Source: Bacteroidota bacterium (GTDB lineage Bacteria > Bacteroidota > Ignavibacteria > Palsa-1295). Taken from it: DNA of 10,793 nucleotides. The translations under genes were made by a program, and so were the position numbers. The notes beneath the pieces were generated by a model. That model did no database searches. It had not been told where the DNA came from and worked only from the letters and a program-made list of their open reading frames with translations. Of the stretch, positions 1 to 8,200 are shown one piece after another. Location: NCBI GenBank assembly GCA_025363505.1, contig JANYDV010000304.1, positions 1 through 10,793 on the forward strand, given 5' to 3'. Numbering within the stretch: position 1 is the stretch's first letter; each line of letters starts with the position of its first letter.

Positions 1-7
1 TGTCTTC

Positions 8-46
8 GCGGGAATGACAGGTGGCAAATTTTCCGGTCATTCCCGC
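8..46. repeat. Inverted repeat, dispersed-repeat type
   Basis: An 11-bp perfect inverted repeat, GCGGGAATGAC (8-18) and GTCATTCCCGC (36-46), surrounds a 17-nt spacer. It is followed by TGAATCCAGGCTT at 53-65. The string GTCATTCCCGC...GAATCCAGG resembles short palindromic repeats scattered between genes in many bacterial genomes. Here the second arm of the usual GCGGGAATCC form reads GCTTGAATCC, which suggests a decayed copy. That it is dispersed in this genome is inferred from resemblance only; no second copy occurs in the window. Confidence 0.55.
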
Positions 47-173
47 AAAGGCTTGAATCCAGGCTTACGCTATTAGAAAGCCTAATTTCCACAATATTTG
101 CTTAGTGTATCAACACTACTTAGGCAAAAGCCCAACGAAACGACATTCCGAGCACTATCGTTATATAAGTACA

Positions 174-179
174 TATAAT
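174..179 (+). promoter_or_regulatory. Possible -10 box upstream of the desaturase
   Basis: A perfect TATAAT lies about 70 bp upstream of the desaturase ATG. No convincing -35 box is found at 16-18 bp spacing, so this is only a candidate. The rest of 1-248 shows the inverted repeat at 8-46 and no supportable gene. Confidence 0.25.
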
Positions 180-248
180 GCCGCGACACCCCCACGAGAG
201 AGCGGCGATGGAATGATAGAATTGTTTTATTATTTTTAAAGTACCGAA

Positions 249-1115
249 ATGCTGAAAAATCGCGCCGACATTCGCACTATCATCTATATGATAGCAACGA
301 CGGCAACGCTCATTATTCAATGGCAATTGCCGAGCTTCAATATTTTTCTTTTTCTGTTGAGTTTGTATTTCGCTGTTGCAACAGCGGTGATTGCTCACAA
401 CCATAATCATGTGGGAATCTGGAAAACAAAATTCATGAATACCGTCACCGATTATTGGCTCACGCTATTTTATGGTTTCCCTGCATTTGGGTGGATACCA
501 ACTCACAATAAGAATCATCACAAGCTTAATAATAAAGAGGGTGATTACACCATCACCTATCGCTATAGCGAAAAAAATAATTTGCTGACGTTGATGACCT
601 ACCCAACGATCAGCAGCTACTTCCAACAAACCCCCATCTACGCATACTTGCGCGAACTACGCCAGACCAATCGGACAGATTTTTATTTATACCTTATGCA
701 GTATGTTGCCCTTGGTGTCTATCTCGCGGCGATGCTTATTTTAGATTGGCGCAAAGCACTACTGTATATCATAATCCCTCATCAAGTCGCATTGTATGCG
801 ATAATGATTTTTAATTACGTACAACACGTCCACGCCGATGAGGAATCTGAGTACAGCCACTCACGTAATTTTTTGGGACTCACAAATCAATTTCTTTTTA
901 ATAATGGTTATCATACCATTCATCATATTCGCGCCAGCATCCATTGGAGCGAATTACCCGAAGCCCATAAAAAGATTGAACACCTTATTGATCCGTCATT
1001 GAATGAAAGCGGATTCTGGAGTTACATTTTCCGAAATTATTTCGTGGGGCTGTTTAACCCGAAGAAACGTACAAAGTCAATGCGTTTAGACCGCTTGGCA
1101 AACAAGACTCACTAA
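249..1115 (+). CDS. Membrane fatty acid desaturase family protein
   Basis: This 288-aa integral membrane protein belongs to the fatty acid desaturase superfamily (di-iron, oxygen-dependent; it introduces double bonds or hydroxyls into acyl chains or lipids). The three histidine clusters are visible: HNHNH at residues 50-54, HNKNHH at 86-91 and NGYHTIHH at 219-226, with an extra QHVH at 192-195. Hydrophobic stretches at about 11-24, 31-49, 68-82, 145-165 and 170-190 fit the usual paired membrane hairpins. The ATG at 249 has no Shine-Dalgarno sequence. The gene stands alone on the + strand and ends in a strong hairpin, convergent with the DoxX-like gene. The family includes carotenoid and sphingolipid enzymes as well as acyl desaturases, so substrate and regioselectivity cannot be read from sequence. 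Confidence in the superfamily is high. Confidence 0.9.
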   Translation: MLKNRADIRTIIYMIATTATLIIQWQLPSFNIFLFLLSLYFAVATAVIAHNHNHVGIWKTKFMNTVTDYWLTLFYGFPAFGWIPTHNKNHHKLNNKEGDYTITYRYSEKNNLLTLMTYPTISSYFQQTPIYAYLRELRQTNRTDFYLYLMQYVALGVYLAAMLILDWRKALLYIIIPHQVALYAIMIFNYVQHVHADEESEYSHSRNFLGLTNQFLFNNGYHTIHHIRASIHWSELPEAHKKIEHLIDPSLNESGFWSYIFRNYFVGLFNPKKRTKSMRLDRLANKTH

Positions 1116-1131
1116 ATGTCGAATGTTTTTT

Positions 1132-1170
1132 AAATGCCATTCAGAATATAAGTTCTGAATGGCATTTTTT
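1132..1170 (+). terminator. Intrinsic terminator after the desaturase
   Basis: A perfect 15-bp stem, AAATGCCATTCAGAA (1132-1146) and TTCTGAATGGCATTT (1153-1167), closes a 6-nt loop. The 3' arm runs into six Ts at 1165-1170. It is optimal for the + strand transcript. It sits 1 bp from the stop of the convergent DoxX-like gene and may also slow minus-strand transcription, although the minus-strand tail (TTTAAAAAA) is poor. Confidence 0.9.
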
Positions 1171-1171
1171 A

Positions 1172-1543
1172 TTATGTACATTTCCATGCTGCCCAGATCA
1201 ACGGCAACTGTAATGGCAAGCGGGCTAATGCTATCCAGAGATTAGGATCATCACGTTTTACGTAGTTAATTGCCATCTGAATGTTTGCTGGGAAGATTGC
1301 TACCAACAAAAGTATTAACGCCCAAGCCGCTAATTTCCTTGTCTTCGTAGGGACAATGAATACACCACACAATACTTCTGCAACACCGCTGATATAAATC
1401 ATCAGCAATTGTGCCGGGATGTAAGGAGGCATTATTGTCTCGTAAAATCGGGGATTGATGAAGTGGTTACATCCTGCAATGATGTATCCTAAACCCATTA
1501 CATATATCCACCACCTTGTCTTTCTCACAGTGGCATCTCGCAT
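1172..1543 (-). CDS. DoxX-like membrane protein
   Basis: This 123-aa protein has about four membrane segments and the pattern of small DoxX-family proteins: an early G-YIIAGCNHF stretch (residues 18-28), the FYETIMPPYIP element (33-43), SGVAEVLCG (52-60), AAWALILLLVAIFPANIQMA (72-91) and a C-terminal LPLQLPLIWAAW. DoxX-type proteins have been tied to quinone-linked redox and sulfur chemistry and to oxidative stress, but most members, including this one, have no assigned function. Its ATG overlaps the rmuC stop by one base (TAATG), which indicates translational coupling and makes it the last gene of the minus-strand run. Confidence 0.8.
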   Translation of the reverse strand: MRDATVRKTRWWIYVMGLGYIIAGCNHFINPRFYETIMPPYIPAQLLMIYISGVAEVLCGVFIVPTKTRKLAAWALILLLVAIFPANIQMAINYVKRDDPNLWIALARLPLQLPLIWAAWKCT

Positions 1544-2976
1544 TATTCTGCCCGGTCAAGCAAAGTTTGCGAAAAATTCTTCGAAGCTTTAGCACCTAAT
1601 TCTTTTAGTTGTTCGGCTTGTCGGATAACATTCCCCGATCCTTCGGAGAATTTATTCATTGCCCCGTCATAGACTTTCTTTGATTCTTCGATTTTTTTTC
1701 CCACACTGTGAAGGTCATCCATAAAACCGACAAATTTATCATACATCTTTCCTGCTCGATCAGCAATTTCAAGTGCATTCTTTGTTTGTCGTTCTTGCTT
1801 CCAAACTGATGAAATAGTACGAAGCGTCGCGAGGAGAGTTGAAGGGCTGACGATAACAATCTTTTTATCCCATGCAAATGCGAACAGGTCATTATCAGAT
1901 TGAATGGCAAGACCAAACGAAGATTCGATCGGAATAAAGAGCAACACAAAATCCGGTTGGTTCAAACCAGTGATTGCCTGATAGTTACGATCTGCAAGTC
2001 CTTTGATATGACTTCGTACTGAAGCAATATGGTCGATCAATGCTTGCTTACGATCGGTCTCAACCTCAGAAGAAACATAGCGCTCGTAGGCAACGAGCGA
2101 TACTTTTGCATCAATGATGATATGTTTATTCTCAGGAAGATAGACGACTACATCGGGTCGCTGTCTGCCTTCATCGTGATTAAAACTTTCTTGTGTTTTA
2201 TATTCTTCGCCTTTTCTGAGTCCTGAAAACTCTAACACTTTTTCTAAAATCAACTCCCCCCAATTCCCTTGCTTTTGCGAATCACCTTTTAATGCCCGTG
2301 TCAGATTGACTGCATCGCGTCCAATCTGTTGGTTCAATTCGACCAGATTTTTAATTTCTCCGCGCAGCGTATTTCGTTCGGCTGCTTCAAGGCGATATGT
2401 TGAATCAACCTTTTGCTCAAACTCCGTAATTTTTGTCTTCAGGGGCAAAAGAATGTCGTTGAGGTTTGTTTGATTCAGCTTCGTAAATTTATCTGATTTC
2501 TCATCTAAAATTCGGTTGGCAAGATTTTCAAACTCTTTAAATAAATTCAGGCGAGTTTGTTCTGTGTCTTGATTAAGTCTTTCATACTTATCTTGTTCAG
2601 CTGCGAGAAAAGCTTGTAATTGCGAAAGTTTACTTTTGTGAGTTACAAGATCGTTTTGAATTGACTCGGAACGAGCAGAAAGATCGGCGTTCTGAGATTC
2701 AAGCGTTTGAATTCTTTTTTGCGTACTATCACGCTCGGCAATCAGCGTTGCCTTCGTTGCCGACAGCTCTTGAGAATAACTCTGTAATTGCGCCCGTGAT
2801 ACTTCGAGGTCGGAAGTGAGTTTAATTTTATCACGCTCATGAGACTCTACCCTCTCGGTGAGTGTGGTGTTTTTTTTGTGCAGGTCAAGGTCCTTAGGCT
2901 GTGTATTACTTTTTTTCAATAGTAACACTATCAATAATCCGACCAATAGTGCTAAAACAATGCTAACTATTTCCAT
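1543..2976 (-). CDS. rmuC: RmuC family protein (putative DNA recombination limiting factor)
   Basis: The protein is 477 aa from the ATG at 2976. A TTG one codon upstream is a weaker alternative. It has an N-terminal membrane anchor (residues 2-20), a long charged coiled coil (about 30-145) and then the RmuC domain. Family landmarks are KQGNWGELILEKVLE (about 235-249), RPDVVVYLP (273-281) and IIDAKVSLVAYERY (287-300); the D-x-K core is nuclease-like. E. coli RmuC limits recombination between short inverted repeats, and related proteins have been linked to resistance to incoming DNA. Biochemistry is limited, so nuclease activity is a family prediction. The stop codon overlaps the next start, which couples it to the DoxX-like gene. 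Confidence 0.9.
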   Translation of the reverse strand: MEIVSIVLALLVGLLIVLLLKKSNTQPKDLDLHKKNTTLTERVESHERDKIKLTSDLEVSRAQLQSYSQELSATKATLIAERDSTQKRIQTLESQNADLSARSESIQNDLVTHKSKLSQLQAFLAAEQDKYERLNQDTEQTRLNLFKEFENLANRILDEKSDKFTKLNQTNLNDILLPLKTKITEFEQKVDSTYRLEAAERNTLRGEIKNLVELNQQIGRDAVNLTRALKGDSQKQGNWGELILEKVLEFSGLRKGEEYKTQESFNHDEGRQRPDVVVYLPENKHIIIDAKVSLVAYERYVSSEVETDRKQALIDHIASVRSHIKGLADRNYQAITGLNQPDFVLLFIPIESSFGLAIQSDNDLFAFAWDKKIVIVSPSTLLATLRTISSVWKQERQTKNALEIADRAGKMYDKFVGFMDDLHSVGKKIEESKKVYDGAMNKFSEGSGNVIRQAEQLKELGAKASKNFSQTLLDRAE

Positions 2977-3034
2977 CAATATGTTTGGTAACTATAAATT
3001 ACATCGAATATACGATGGAAACACGAACATTCGT

Positions 3035-3415
3035 TTAATCATCTAAAGTAAAATCACGACTACCAGTTAGGGCATACTGCAGCGAATCTTTGTACATCAA
3101 TAATGTATCAAGAAATCTAATAAAGAAGAGATCATTTTTTATTCCATCTTTTACTTCTCGGATTTCTCTAAAAGTCAGATGACTTAAATAACGCATTATA
3201 CTATCATGATCTTTTGCATTTGGTGGATAAGTTCTATGATGGAAGCAATAGGGTTCGGGTCCCATCCGAATTCTCCGTTTCAAGCTATCAATCGTTCGTG
3301 TGGTAGCCCATTTGTGCGAGTATTCGCGTTCTTCTCGAATTTCATCATTCTGAAACACGATCGTAGACCAAATGCCGCTAACGAACAAGACGCCGGTAAT
3401 GAGGAGTGTTTTCAT
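3035..3415 (-). CDS. Small membrane-anchored or secreted hypothetical protein
   Basis: I do not recognise this 126-aa protein. It begins MKTLLITGVLFVSGIWSTIVF, a short positive n-region plus a hydrophobic segment, so it is either cleaved by signal peptidase or held by the anchor. There is no lipobox. The rest is charged and soluble-looking, with many Arg, Asp and Glu residues, a PEPYCFHHRTYPP stretch near residues 53-65 and a predicted helical C-terminus ending in acidic residues. The ATG at 3413-3415 lacks a Shine-Dalgarno sequence. It lies 72 bp after hflX and 58 bp before rmuC in the same direction, so co-transcription is likely. Its role is unknown, and that it is a real gene rests on length, signal segment and position. 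Confidence 0.6.
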   Translation of the reverse strand: MKTLLITGVLFVSGIWSTIVFQNDEIREEREYSHKWATTRTIDSLKRRIRMGPEPYCFHHRTYPPNAKDHDSIMRYLSHLTFREIREVKDGIKNDLFFIRFLDTLLMYKDSLQYALTGSRDFTLDD

Positions 3416-3487
3416 ATTAGTTCAAGGAGTGTTATTATCCTGACAAATACAAAAAGTGTACCAATCCAATTGATTACTAAGGTCAAA

Positions 3488-4786
3488 TTATGCTGCCAAT
3501 GCTAAGAGGCGTTCAACACGCGAGAGATTTCTGCGGTGAACCAGGAGTTTTAGCAATACCGAGTTCTCGGTATATTTCCGCTCTTTTACTTCTGCTATCT
3601 CGTGAAGTTTCGATGCTATTTCGTAATGATCCATCGGTACTTCTACGTTCATCTCACTTGATGATTCAGTCAGGATTGCAATGATCTCATCTTTAAGTGT
3701 CGTAATACCATAGCCATGATGCGCACTGATAAAAACGGAGTGAGGATAATTACTTGCCAAATCTTCGATCTTATACCGTTCATCTTTTGGGACAAGATCA
3801 GTTTTATTAAAGACAATAATAGTTGGTTTTTCCGCAACCTTCAAATCTTCGAGCGTCGCTTTTACCACAGCAATGTGTTCTTCGATATCTTTTGATCCGG
3901 CATCGACAACGTGTAACAGTATATCCGCTTCTTCAACTTCTTCAAGTGTCGTCCTGAACGATGCAACGAGTTTCGGCGGAAGTTTGCGAATAAAACCTAC
4001 GGTGTCAGTTGTTAAAATATGCTGTCCATTTGAAAGTGTCACCGAACGAGTTGTGGCATCGAGCGTAGCGAACAGGCGATCTTCAACAAATACTTCTGAT
4101 GATGCCAGAATATTCAATAACGAAGATTTTCCGGCATTGGTATAACCAACAAGTGCGACACGAGCAAGTTCGTCACTGCGTCCTTCACGCCGAATTTCAT
4201 GCTGACGTTTAATCAGCTCCAGTTTTTCTTTAAGCTTTGAGATACGAGTATTAATCAAACGTCGATCGGTTTCGATCTGCGTTTCGCCGGGTCCTTTGGT
4301 ACCGATACCGCCATATTGCTTCGATAAGTGAGTCCATTGGCGGGTCAGTCTCGGTAAAAAATACTCAAGCTGTGCTAGTTCAATCTGGGTTTTTGCTTCG
4401 CGAGTACGGGCACGCGATGCGAATATATCGAGAATCAAGCCTGGGCGATCTAATACTTTTATCCCAAGTTCTTTTTCGAGGTTACGCACTTGCACCGGCG
4501 AAAGTTCGTCATCAAAAATGACAAGCTGAAGCTCAAGCATCTCGACGTGTTTCTTTAACTCTTCGACCTTCCCTTTACCGAGATACATAGCACCATCGGG
4601 CAATGGACGTTCTTGCGTCATACGGATTAAGACATCGGCACCTGCCGTATCGGCAAGGCGTTCGAGTTCGTCTAAATGATCAGTGGCTTCGGCGCGGGCT
4701 TGCGCTTTGGTTGAGCGAATGATACAGGCAATAGCTGCCTTCTCGCGCTCAGTATGCGTTTCAAAATGCTCGAATGATTCTTTCAA
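3488..4786 (-). CDS. hflX: GTPase HflX
   Basis: This 432-aa protein has the complete HflX architecture: an N-terminal nucleotide-binding-like domain (about 1-140), the signature GGIGTKGPGETQIETDRR (159-176), a helical linker and a TRAFAC-class G domain. G-domain motifs are intact: GYTNAGKSS (G1, 214-222), DTVGF (G3, 261-265), NKTD (G4, 327-330) and SA (G5, 354-355). HflX binds the 50S subunit and splits stalled 70S ribosomes, notably in heat stress. The only reasonable start is TTG at 4784-4786; no ATG or GTG occurs upstream in frame before a stop. An AGGAG lies 12 nt upstream, a long spacing. It follows nadA by 97 bp on the same strand. Confidence 0.96.
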   Translation of the reverse strand: MKESFEHFETHTEREKAAIACIIRSTKAQARAEATDHLDELERLADTAGADVLIRMTQERPLPDGAMYLGKGKVEELKKHVEMLELQLVIFDDELSPVQVRNLEKELGIKVLDRPGLILDIFASRARTREAKTQIELAQLEYFLPRLTRQWTHLSKQYGGIGTKGPGETQIETDRRLINTRISKLKEKLELIKRQHEIRREGRSDELARVALVGYTNAGKSSLLNILASSEVFVEDRLFATLDATTRSVTLSNGQHILTTDTVGFIRKLPPKLVASFRTTLEEVEEADILLHVVDAGSKDIEEHIAVVKATLEDLKVAEKPTIIVFNKTDLVPKDERYKIEDLASNYPHSVFISAHHGYGITTLKDEIIAILTESSSEMNVEVPMDHYEIASKLHEIAEVKERKYTENSVLLKLLVHRRNLSRVERLLALAA

Positions 4787-4883
4787 ATTTATTGAGGTCT
4801 CCTGTCCTATAAATACTAACTCGGAAGCTTGAAGGTCTGTTCCGCAAGTCTGTTATGATATCGTTATTGAATTTGATCCTAAA

Positions 4884-6029
4884 CTATGCCGCTGCACTGG
4901 TTATATCTAACATTCTTTGCAATGAAACCCTTGCCCATTTGGCATCTGCATCATCGACGATAATCCTATTTTTAATGATACCGGAATCTATTCCTTCGAG
5001 AATTCCAAGTAGCGCTTCCGGCGATATACGATACATCGTCGCACATTCGCAAGCATAGGGTGCGAGCGTTGTTACAAATTTATCAGGATATTCTTGTTTT
5101 AAGCGATTGACTAAATGATGCTCAGTTCCGACAGCAAATGATGCACCGGGCGCAGCCGTTGCAATTGTATTGACGATGAACGATGTCGAACCGACCAAGT
5201 CAGCTTTGGCAACAACATCGAAACTACATTCAGGATGCACAATGACTTTGATACCAGGATAGAGCGAACGCATAATATCAGGATGCGATGGCTGAAAGTG
5301 TTGATGCACCGAACAATGTCCGCGCCATAAAATTACTTTTGCATTCTTAATTTCTTCTGTGGTCAAACCACCAAGTCCCTGTTTTGTTTGATCGAACAAT
5401 ACAATTTGGTCAAGCGGAATTCCCATCTGATAGAATGCCGTATTACGACCAAGATGTTGGTCGGGGAAGAAAAATATTTTCTCAAAACCTTGTCTGAATG
5501 CCCAATCGAAAATCTGTTTATTGTTAGAACTTGTCGAAACTGCTCCGCCATGTTCACCACAAAACGCTTTGATAGCGGCACTCGAATTCATGTATGTAAT
5601 CGGACAAATTTTTTCGGTCTCAATTACTTCGCTCAGTGCATCCCAAGCGTCAAAAACTTGTTCGCTCCGAGCCATATCACTCATCGAGCATCCTGCTTTG
5701 AGATCAGGCAGTATCACCTGCTGATTTTTCCCGGAGAGCACATCGGCAGTCTCTGCCATAAAATGCACACCGCAAAATATTATAAACTCACGGTCTTTAA
5801 GAGTTGCGGCATAGCGAGCAAGTTCAAATGAATCCCCGGTCTTATCAGCAAACTGAATAATATCATCGCGCTGATAGTGATGCCCGAGAATCACAACTCT
5901 GTCCTTGAGCTTTGTTTTTAACTCATGTATACGACGCACAACTTCTTGCGAAGTAGATTCGCTCGACAGGAAAGTTTCGACCATCAGGTCACCGCTTTGT
6001 TCAATAATCGGTAATTCTATAGTTGGCAT
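4884..6029 (-). CDS. nadA: Quinolinate synthase A
   Basis: The 381-aa protein condenses iminoaspartate with dihydroxyacetone phosphate to quinolinate in de novo NAD synthesis. The triplicated NadA fold is recognisable: ILGHHYQRDDI (47-57), FCGVHFMAETADVL (85-98), KAGCSMSDMA (111-120), WRGHCSVHQHF (235-245), HPECSFDVV (265-273) and YACECATM (325-332). Likely ligands of the [4Fe-4S] cluster are C114, C239 and C329, with C327 as an alternative for the last. The ATG at 6027-6029 has no Shine-Dalgarno sequence. About 25 residues precede the conserved core. nadB and nadC are not in the window. It lies 24 bp after ygfZ, so the two are probably co-transcribed. Confidence 0.96.
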   Translation of the reverse strand: MPTIELPIIEQSGDLMVETFLSSESTSQEVVRRIHELKTKLKDRVVILGHHYQRDDIIQFADKTGDSFELARYAATLKDREFIIFCGVHFMAETADVLSGKNQQVILPDLKAGCSMSDMARSEQVFDAWDALSEVIETEKICPITYMNSSAAIKAFCGEHGGAVSTSSNNKQIFDWAFRQGFEKIFFFPDQHLGRNTAFYQMGIPLDQIVLFDQTKQGLGGLTTEEIKNAKVILWRGHCSVHQHFQPSHPDIMRSLYPGIKVIVHPECSFDVVAKADLVGSTSFIVNTIATAAPGASFAVGTEHHLVNRLKQEYPDKFVTTLAPYACECATMYRISPEALLGILEGIDSGIIKNRIIVDDADAKWARVSLQRMLDITSAAA

Positions 6030-6053
6030 AATAGCTATACGGCGTTGTGCAAT

Positions 6054-7052
6054 TTAAGATTCTGTGTCGAATGGAAGTTTTATTAATTGTGCCGAAGTTC
6101 CGTTGACCATAACGGTGCTATTAGGGTTTGCAAATGCTGTTTTGATAAATGCCAAACCGATACTCGTTGAAAGTTTTGGGCTAAAGGTAAATGATGTAAC
6201 CTCACCAATCTCTGTCCCATCGGCAGAAACTATTTTCATCGGCATTTCCGCAGCTTCAATTTTATTCGTTAACTGCACACCCATCATGTGTCGTTGCACT
6301 TTGTCGTAGCTATCAAGCCGTGCAATCACTTCCTGACCAATATAACAGCCTTTTGTAAAACTTACGGCATGGACAAGTGATGTTTCGAGCGGATTATGTT
6401 TTTCGTTAAGCTCGTTGGGTGCAATGGGAATTCCTGCTTCGATACGAAGTGTGTCAAAAGTATCATTATCAATAACAGCACCCCCAAGCGATTCCACCTT
6501 TTCGCTCAGATAAATCATTAATGCTTCGGTGTCTTTAGCATCACAAAAAAGTGAGAAACCGCTTTCGATGATGCGATAACTTTTTTGCAAACGGACGGCT
6601 ATCGAAGCAATAGTAACTTCAAGTGAATTAAAATTTTCGATTGCAATCAAATTAGACCCTGTTTCTGAGGTGAGTAGATCCAAAGCCGATTGACCAAATA
6701 TCAATATATGTGAAATGTCGCCAGTCGCATTGATAAACGTTGCGTCTTCCATTATCACAAATTTATTGAGCCAGTCTATCACTCGCTGCTCACTCCCCTG
6801 ACTCGTAATGATTATGGCTTTATCTTGATCAGAAATGACTGTTAATAGATCAATTATTCTGCCTTTTTCTGTTGTCAAAAGCGTTTGTGTGCCAACCCCG
6901 GGGTTGCTGAAGAGTGGGCGTATGTCATTGGTGCTCATTCTATGGAGCAGATCGAGCGCATCGGCACCACGAGCGTATATTCTGCCGGTTAATGCCGAAG
7001 CATCAAGGAGTGCGAGTGCGGAATGGGCTGATTGGTATGCTTGTAAGTTCAT
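6054..7052 (-). CDS. ygfZ: YgfZ/GcvT-type folate-binding protein (Fe-S maintenance)
   Basis: This 332-aa aminomethyltransferase-like protein carries the YgfZ signature KGCYIGQE (234-241, conserved Cys at 236), preceded by LRIEAGIPI (202-210) and NPLETSL (220-226). YgfZ proteins bind tetrahydrofolate and help assemble or repair Fe-S clusters in particular enzymes; they do not act in glycine cleavage. I chose the ATG at 7052. A longer reading to 7133 would overlap the start of the divergent TraB/GumN gene and add 27 residues not typical of the family. It is the first gene of the minus-strand run and sits 24 bp upstream of nadA, an Fe-S enzyme. Confidence 0.92.
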   Translation of the reverse strand: MNLQAYQSAHSALALLDASALTGRIYARGADALDLLHRMSTNDIRPLFSNPGVGTQTLLTTEKGRIIDLLTVISDQDKAIIITSQGSEQRVIDWLNKFVIMEDATFINATGDISHILIFGQSALDLLTSETGSNLIAIENFNSLEVTIASIAVRLQKSYRIIESGFSLFCDAKDTEALMIYLSEKVESLGGAVIDNDTFDTLRIEAGIPIAPNELNEKHNPLETSLVHAVSFTKGCYIGQEVIARLDSYDKVQRHMMGVQLTNKIEAAEMPMKIVSADGTEIGEVTSFTFSPKLSTSIGLAFIKTAFANPNSTVMVNGTSAQLIKLPFDTES

Positions 7053-7096
7053 AAGATTTATAAAACAAATCCGTCCATTAAATGATTGTATAGGTA

Positions 7097-8002
7097 ATGA
7101 AATTGATATTAATGAAAAGAAATACTTTCGCATTCATTTTTTTTCTCTTCGTATTTGCCCTGGCTATTCCTCTGTCGGGACATACGATATCCCGCCAAAG
7201 TAAGACTACCTCTTTGCTATGGAAGATAAGTGGGAAACATTTAAAAAAACCATGTTATCTCTATGGCACTGTCCATTCGTATGATAAACGCGCCTTCAGA
7301 TTTAAATCCTTGATTGTACCCTATATCAAGCAGTGTGAAGCATTTGGGATGGAGATTAAATTGGATGAGCTTGACCCTTTTTCACTTCTTGGTAAGCTTC
7401 AAATGCGTGGAGATACGACGTTGCGAATGCTAATCACACCTGAAAACTATGGAAAACTTGAACAGTTGATGCGCGATTCGTTCAGCGTCGAGCTTTCGAT
7501 GTTTTCATCGGTCAAACCAATGTTTTTGATGGGATTGATGCAAACAACGGGGGATGAGAGCGATTACTCTGATTTTCTCGACGAATTTCTGATGAAGCGT
7601 GCCAAAGAATCTCACAAAGAATTGATCGGCATCGAAACTGTCGCCGAACAGCTTAATGCTATTGATATTATACCCTTGCAAGAACAAGCGAAAATGCTGC
7701 TCGACGAAACGCTCTATCCCGATACAACAGCCGAACCACTTGAAGATCTGCTTGACATATACAAAAATGGCGATCTCGATTCGCTCTATTCATTTTACAA
7801 TCGCGGCGAACTTTCGAACACCTTTAACAAAGCTCTTATTCTCGACCGCAACCACCGAATGGCAGACCGCATCGACTCGATAGCACAACTCAAAACGATC
7901 TTCGTAGCAGTAGGTGCACTTCACCTTCCCGGCAGCGAAGGAGTCATCAATTTACTTCGCCAAAAGGGTTATGAAGTAACGCCTATCTGGAAGAAGAATT
8001 AA
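7097..8002 (+). CDS. TraB/GumN family secreted protein
   Basis: The protein is 301 aa from the ATG at 7097, or 296 aa from the ATG at 7112, whose MKRNT start gives a cleaner signal peptide. A signal sequence (hydrophobic core about residues 10-25) with no lipobox Cys points to the periplasm or an inner-membrane anchor. TraB/GumN landmarks follow in order: LYGTVHSYD (55-63), FGMEIKLDE (83-91), GIETVAEQL (178-186), LDRNHRMADRI (249-259) and VAVGALHLPGSEGVINLL (270-287). The family shares a fold with the animal Tiki metalloproteases, with conserved His and Glu residues seen here, but most bacterial members have no proven substrate. It is divergent from ygfZ by only 44 bp, so the two may share promoter DNA. 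Confidence 0.88.
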   Translation: MKLILMKRNTFAFIFFLFVFALAIPLSGHTISRQSKTTSLLWKISGKHLKKPCYLYGTVHSYDKRAFRFKSLIVPYIKQCEAFGMEIKLDELDPFSLLGKLQMRGDTTLRMLITPENYGKLEQLMRDSFSVELSMFSSVKPMFLMGLMQTTGDESDYSDFLDEFLMKRAKESHKELIGIETVAEQLNAIDIIPLQEQAKMLLDETLYPDTTAEPLEDLLDIYKNGDLDSLYSFYNRGELSNTFNKALILDRNHRMADRIDSIAQLKTIFVAVGALHLPGSEGVINLLRQKGYEVTPIWKKN

Positions 8003-8167
8003 CAGAAATGTTGATTTTATAAGAGTATAGAGGGTAAAAATTGGATAGGTGCTTGTAGTTTATGTTCGCCCTTATTGGCATCTAAGACTCAAAAGATTTT
8101 TTGTGCTCACCTCGGAACTACCATCTGAAAACGTTCGTTACCTCCCCTGCAATAGCGCCTTTACATT

Positions 8168-8200
8168 TTTGAAGGCAACGACCTTTTTACTATATTTTTG
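8168..8200 (+). promoter_or_regulatory. Promoter of the 220-aa/XRE-ImmA pair
   Basis: Two overlapping readings agree. As a sigma70 promoter it has TTGAAG (8169-8174), a 16-bp spacer and TATATT (8191-8196). As a Bacteroidota-type promoter it has TTTG (8168-8171) and TATTTTTG (8193-8200), matching TAnnTTTG, although the 21-bp spacing is at the long end. Transcription would start near 8203, giving a leader of about 40 nt before the ATG at 8243. Confidence 0.5.

Noticed and set aside
120..410. Minus-strand open frame of 96 codons overlapping the desaturase start
   Set aside because: Composition is low in typical protein features, it overlaps a well-supported gene on the other strand, and no family is recognisable.
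3206..3505. Plus-strand frames inside hflX, nadA, rmuC and the small unknown gene region
   Set aside because: They lie antisense to well-supported genes, lack start signals and show no family features.
7053..7133. N-terminal extension of ygfZ by 27 residues
   Set aside because: It would overlap the start of the divergent TraB/GumN gene, and the YgfZ family normally begins close to the ATG at 7052.
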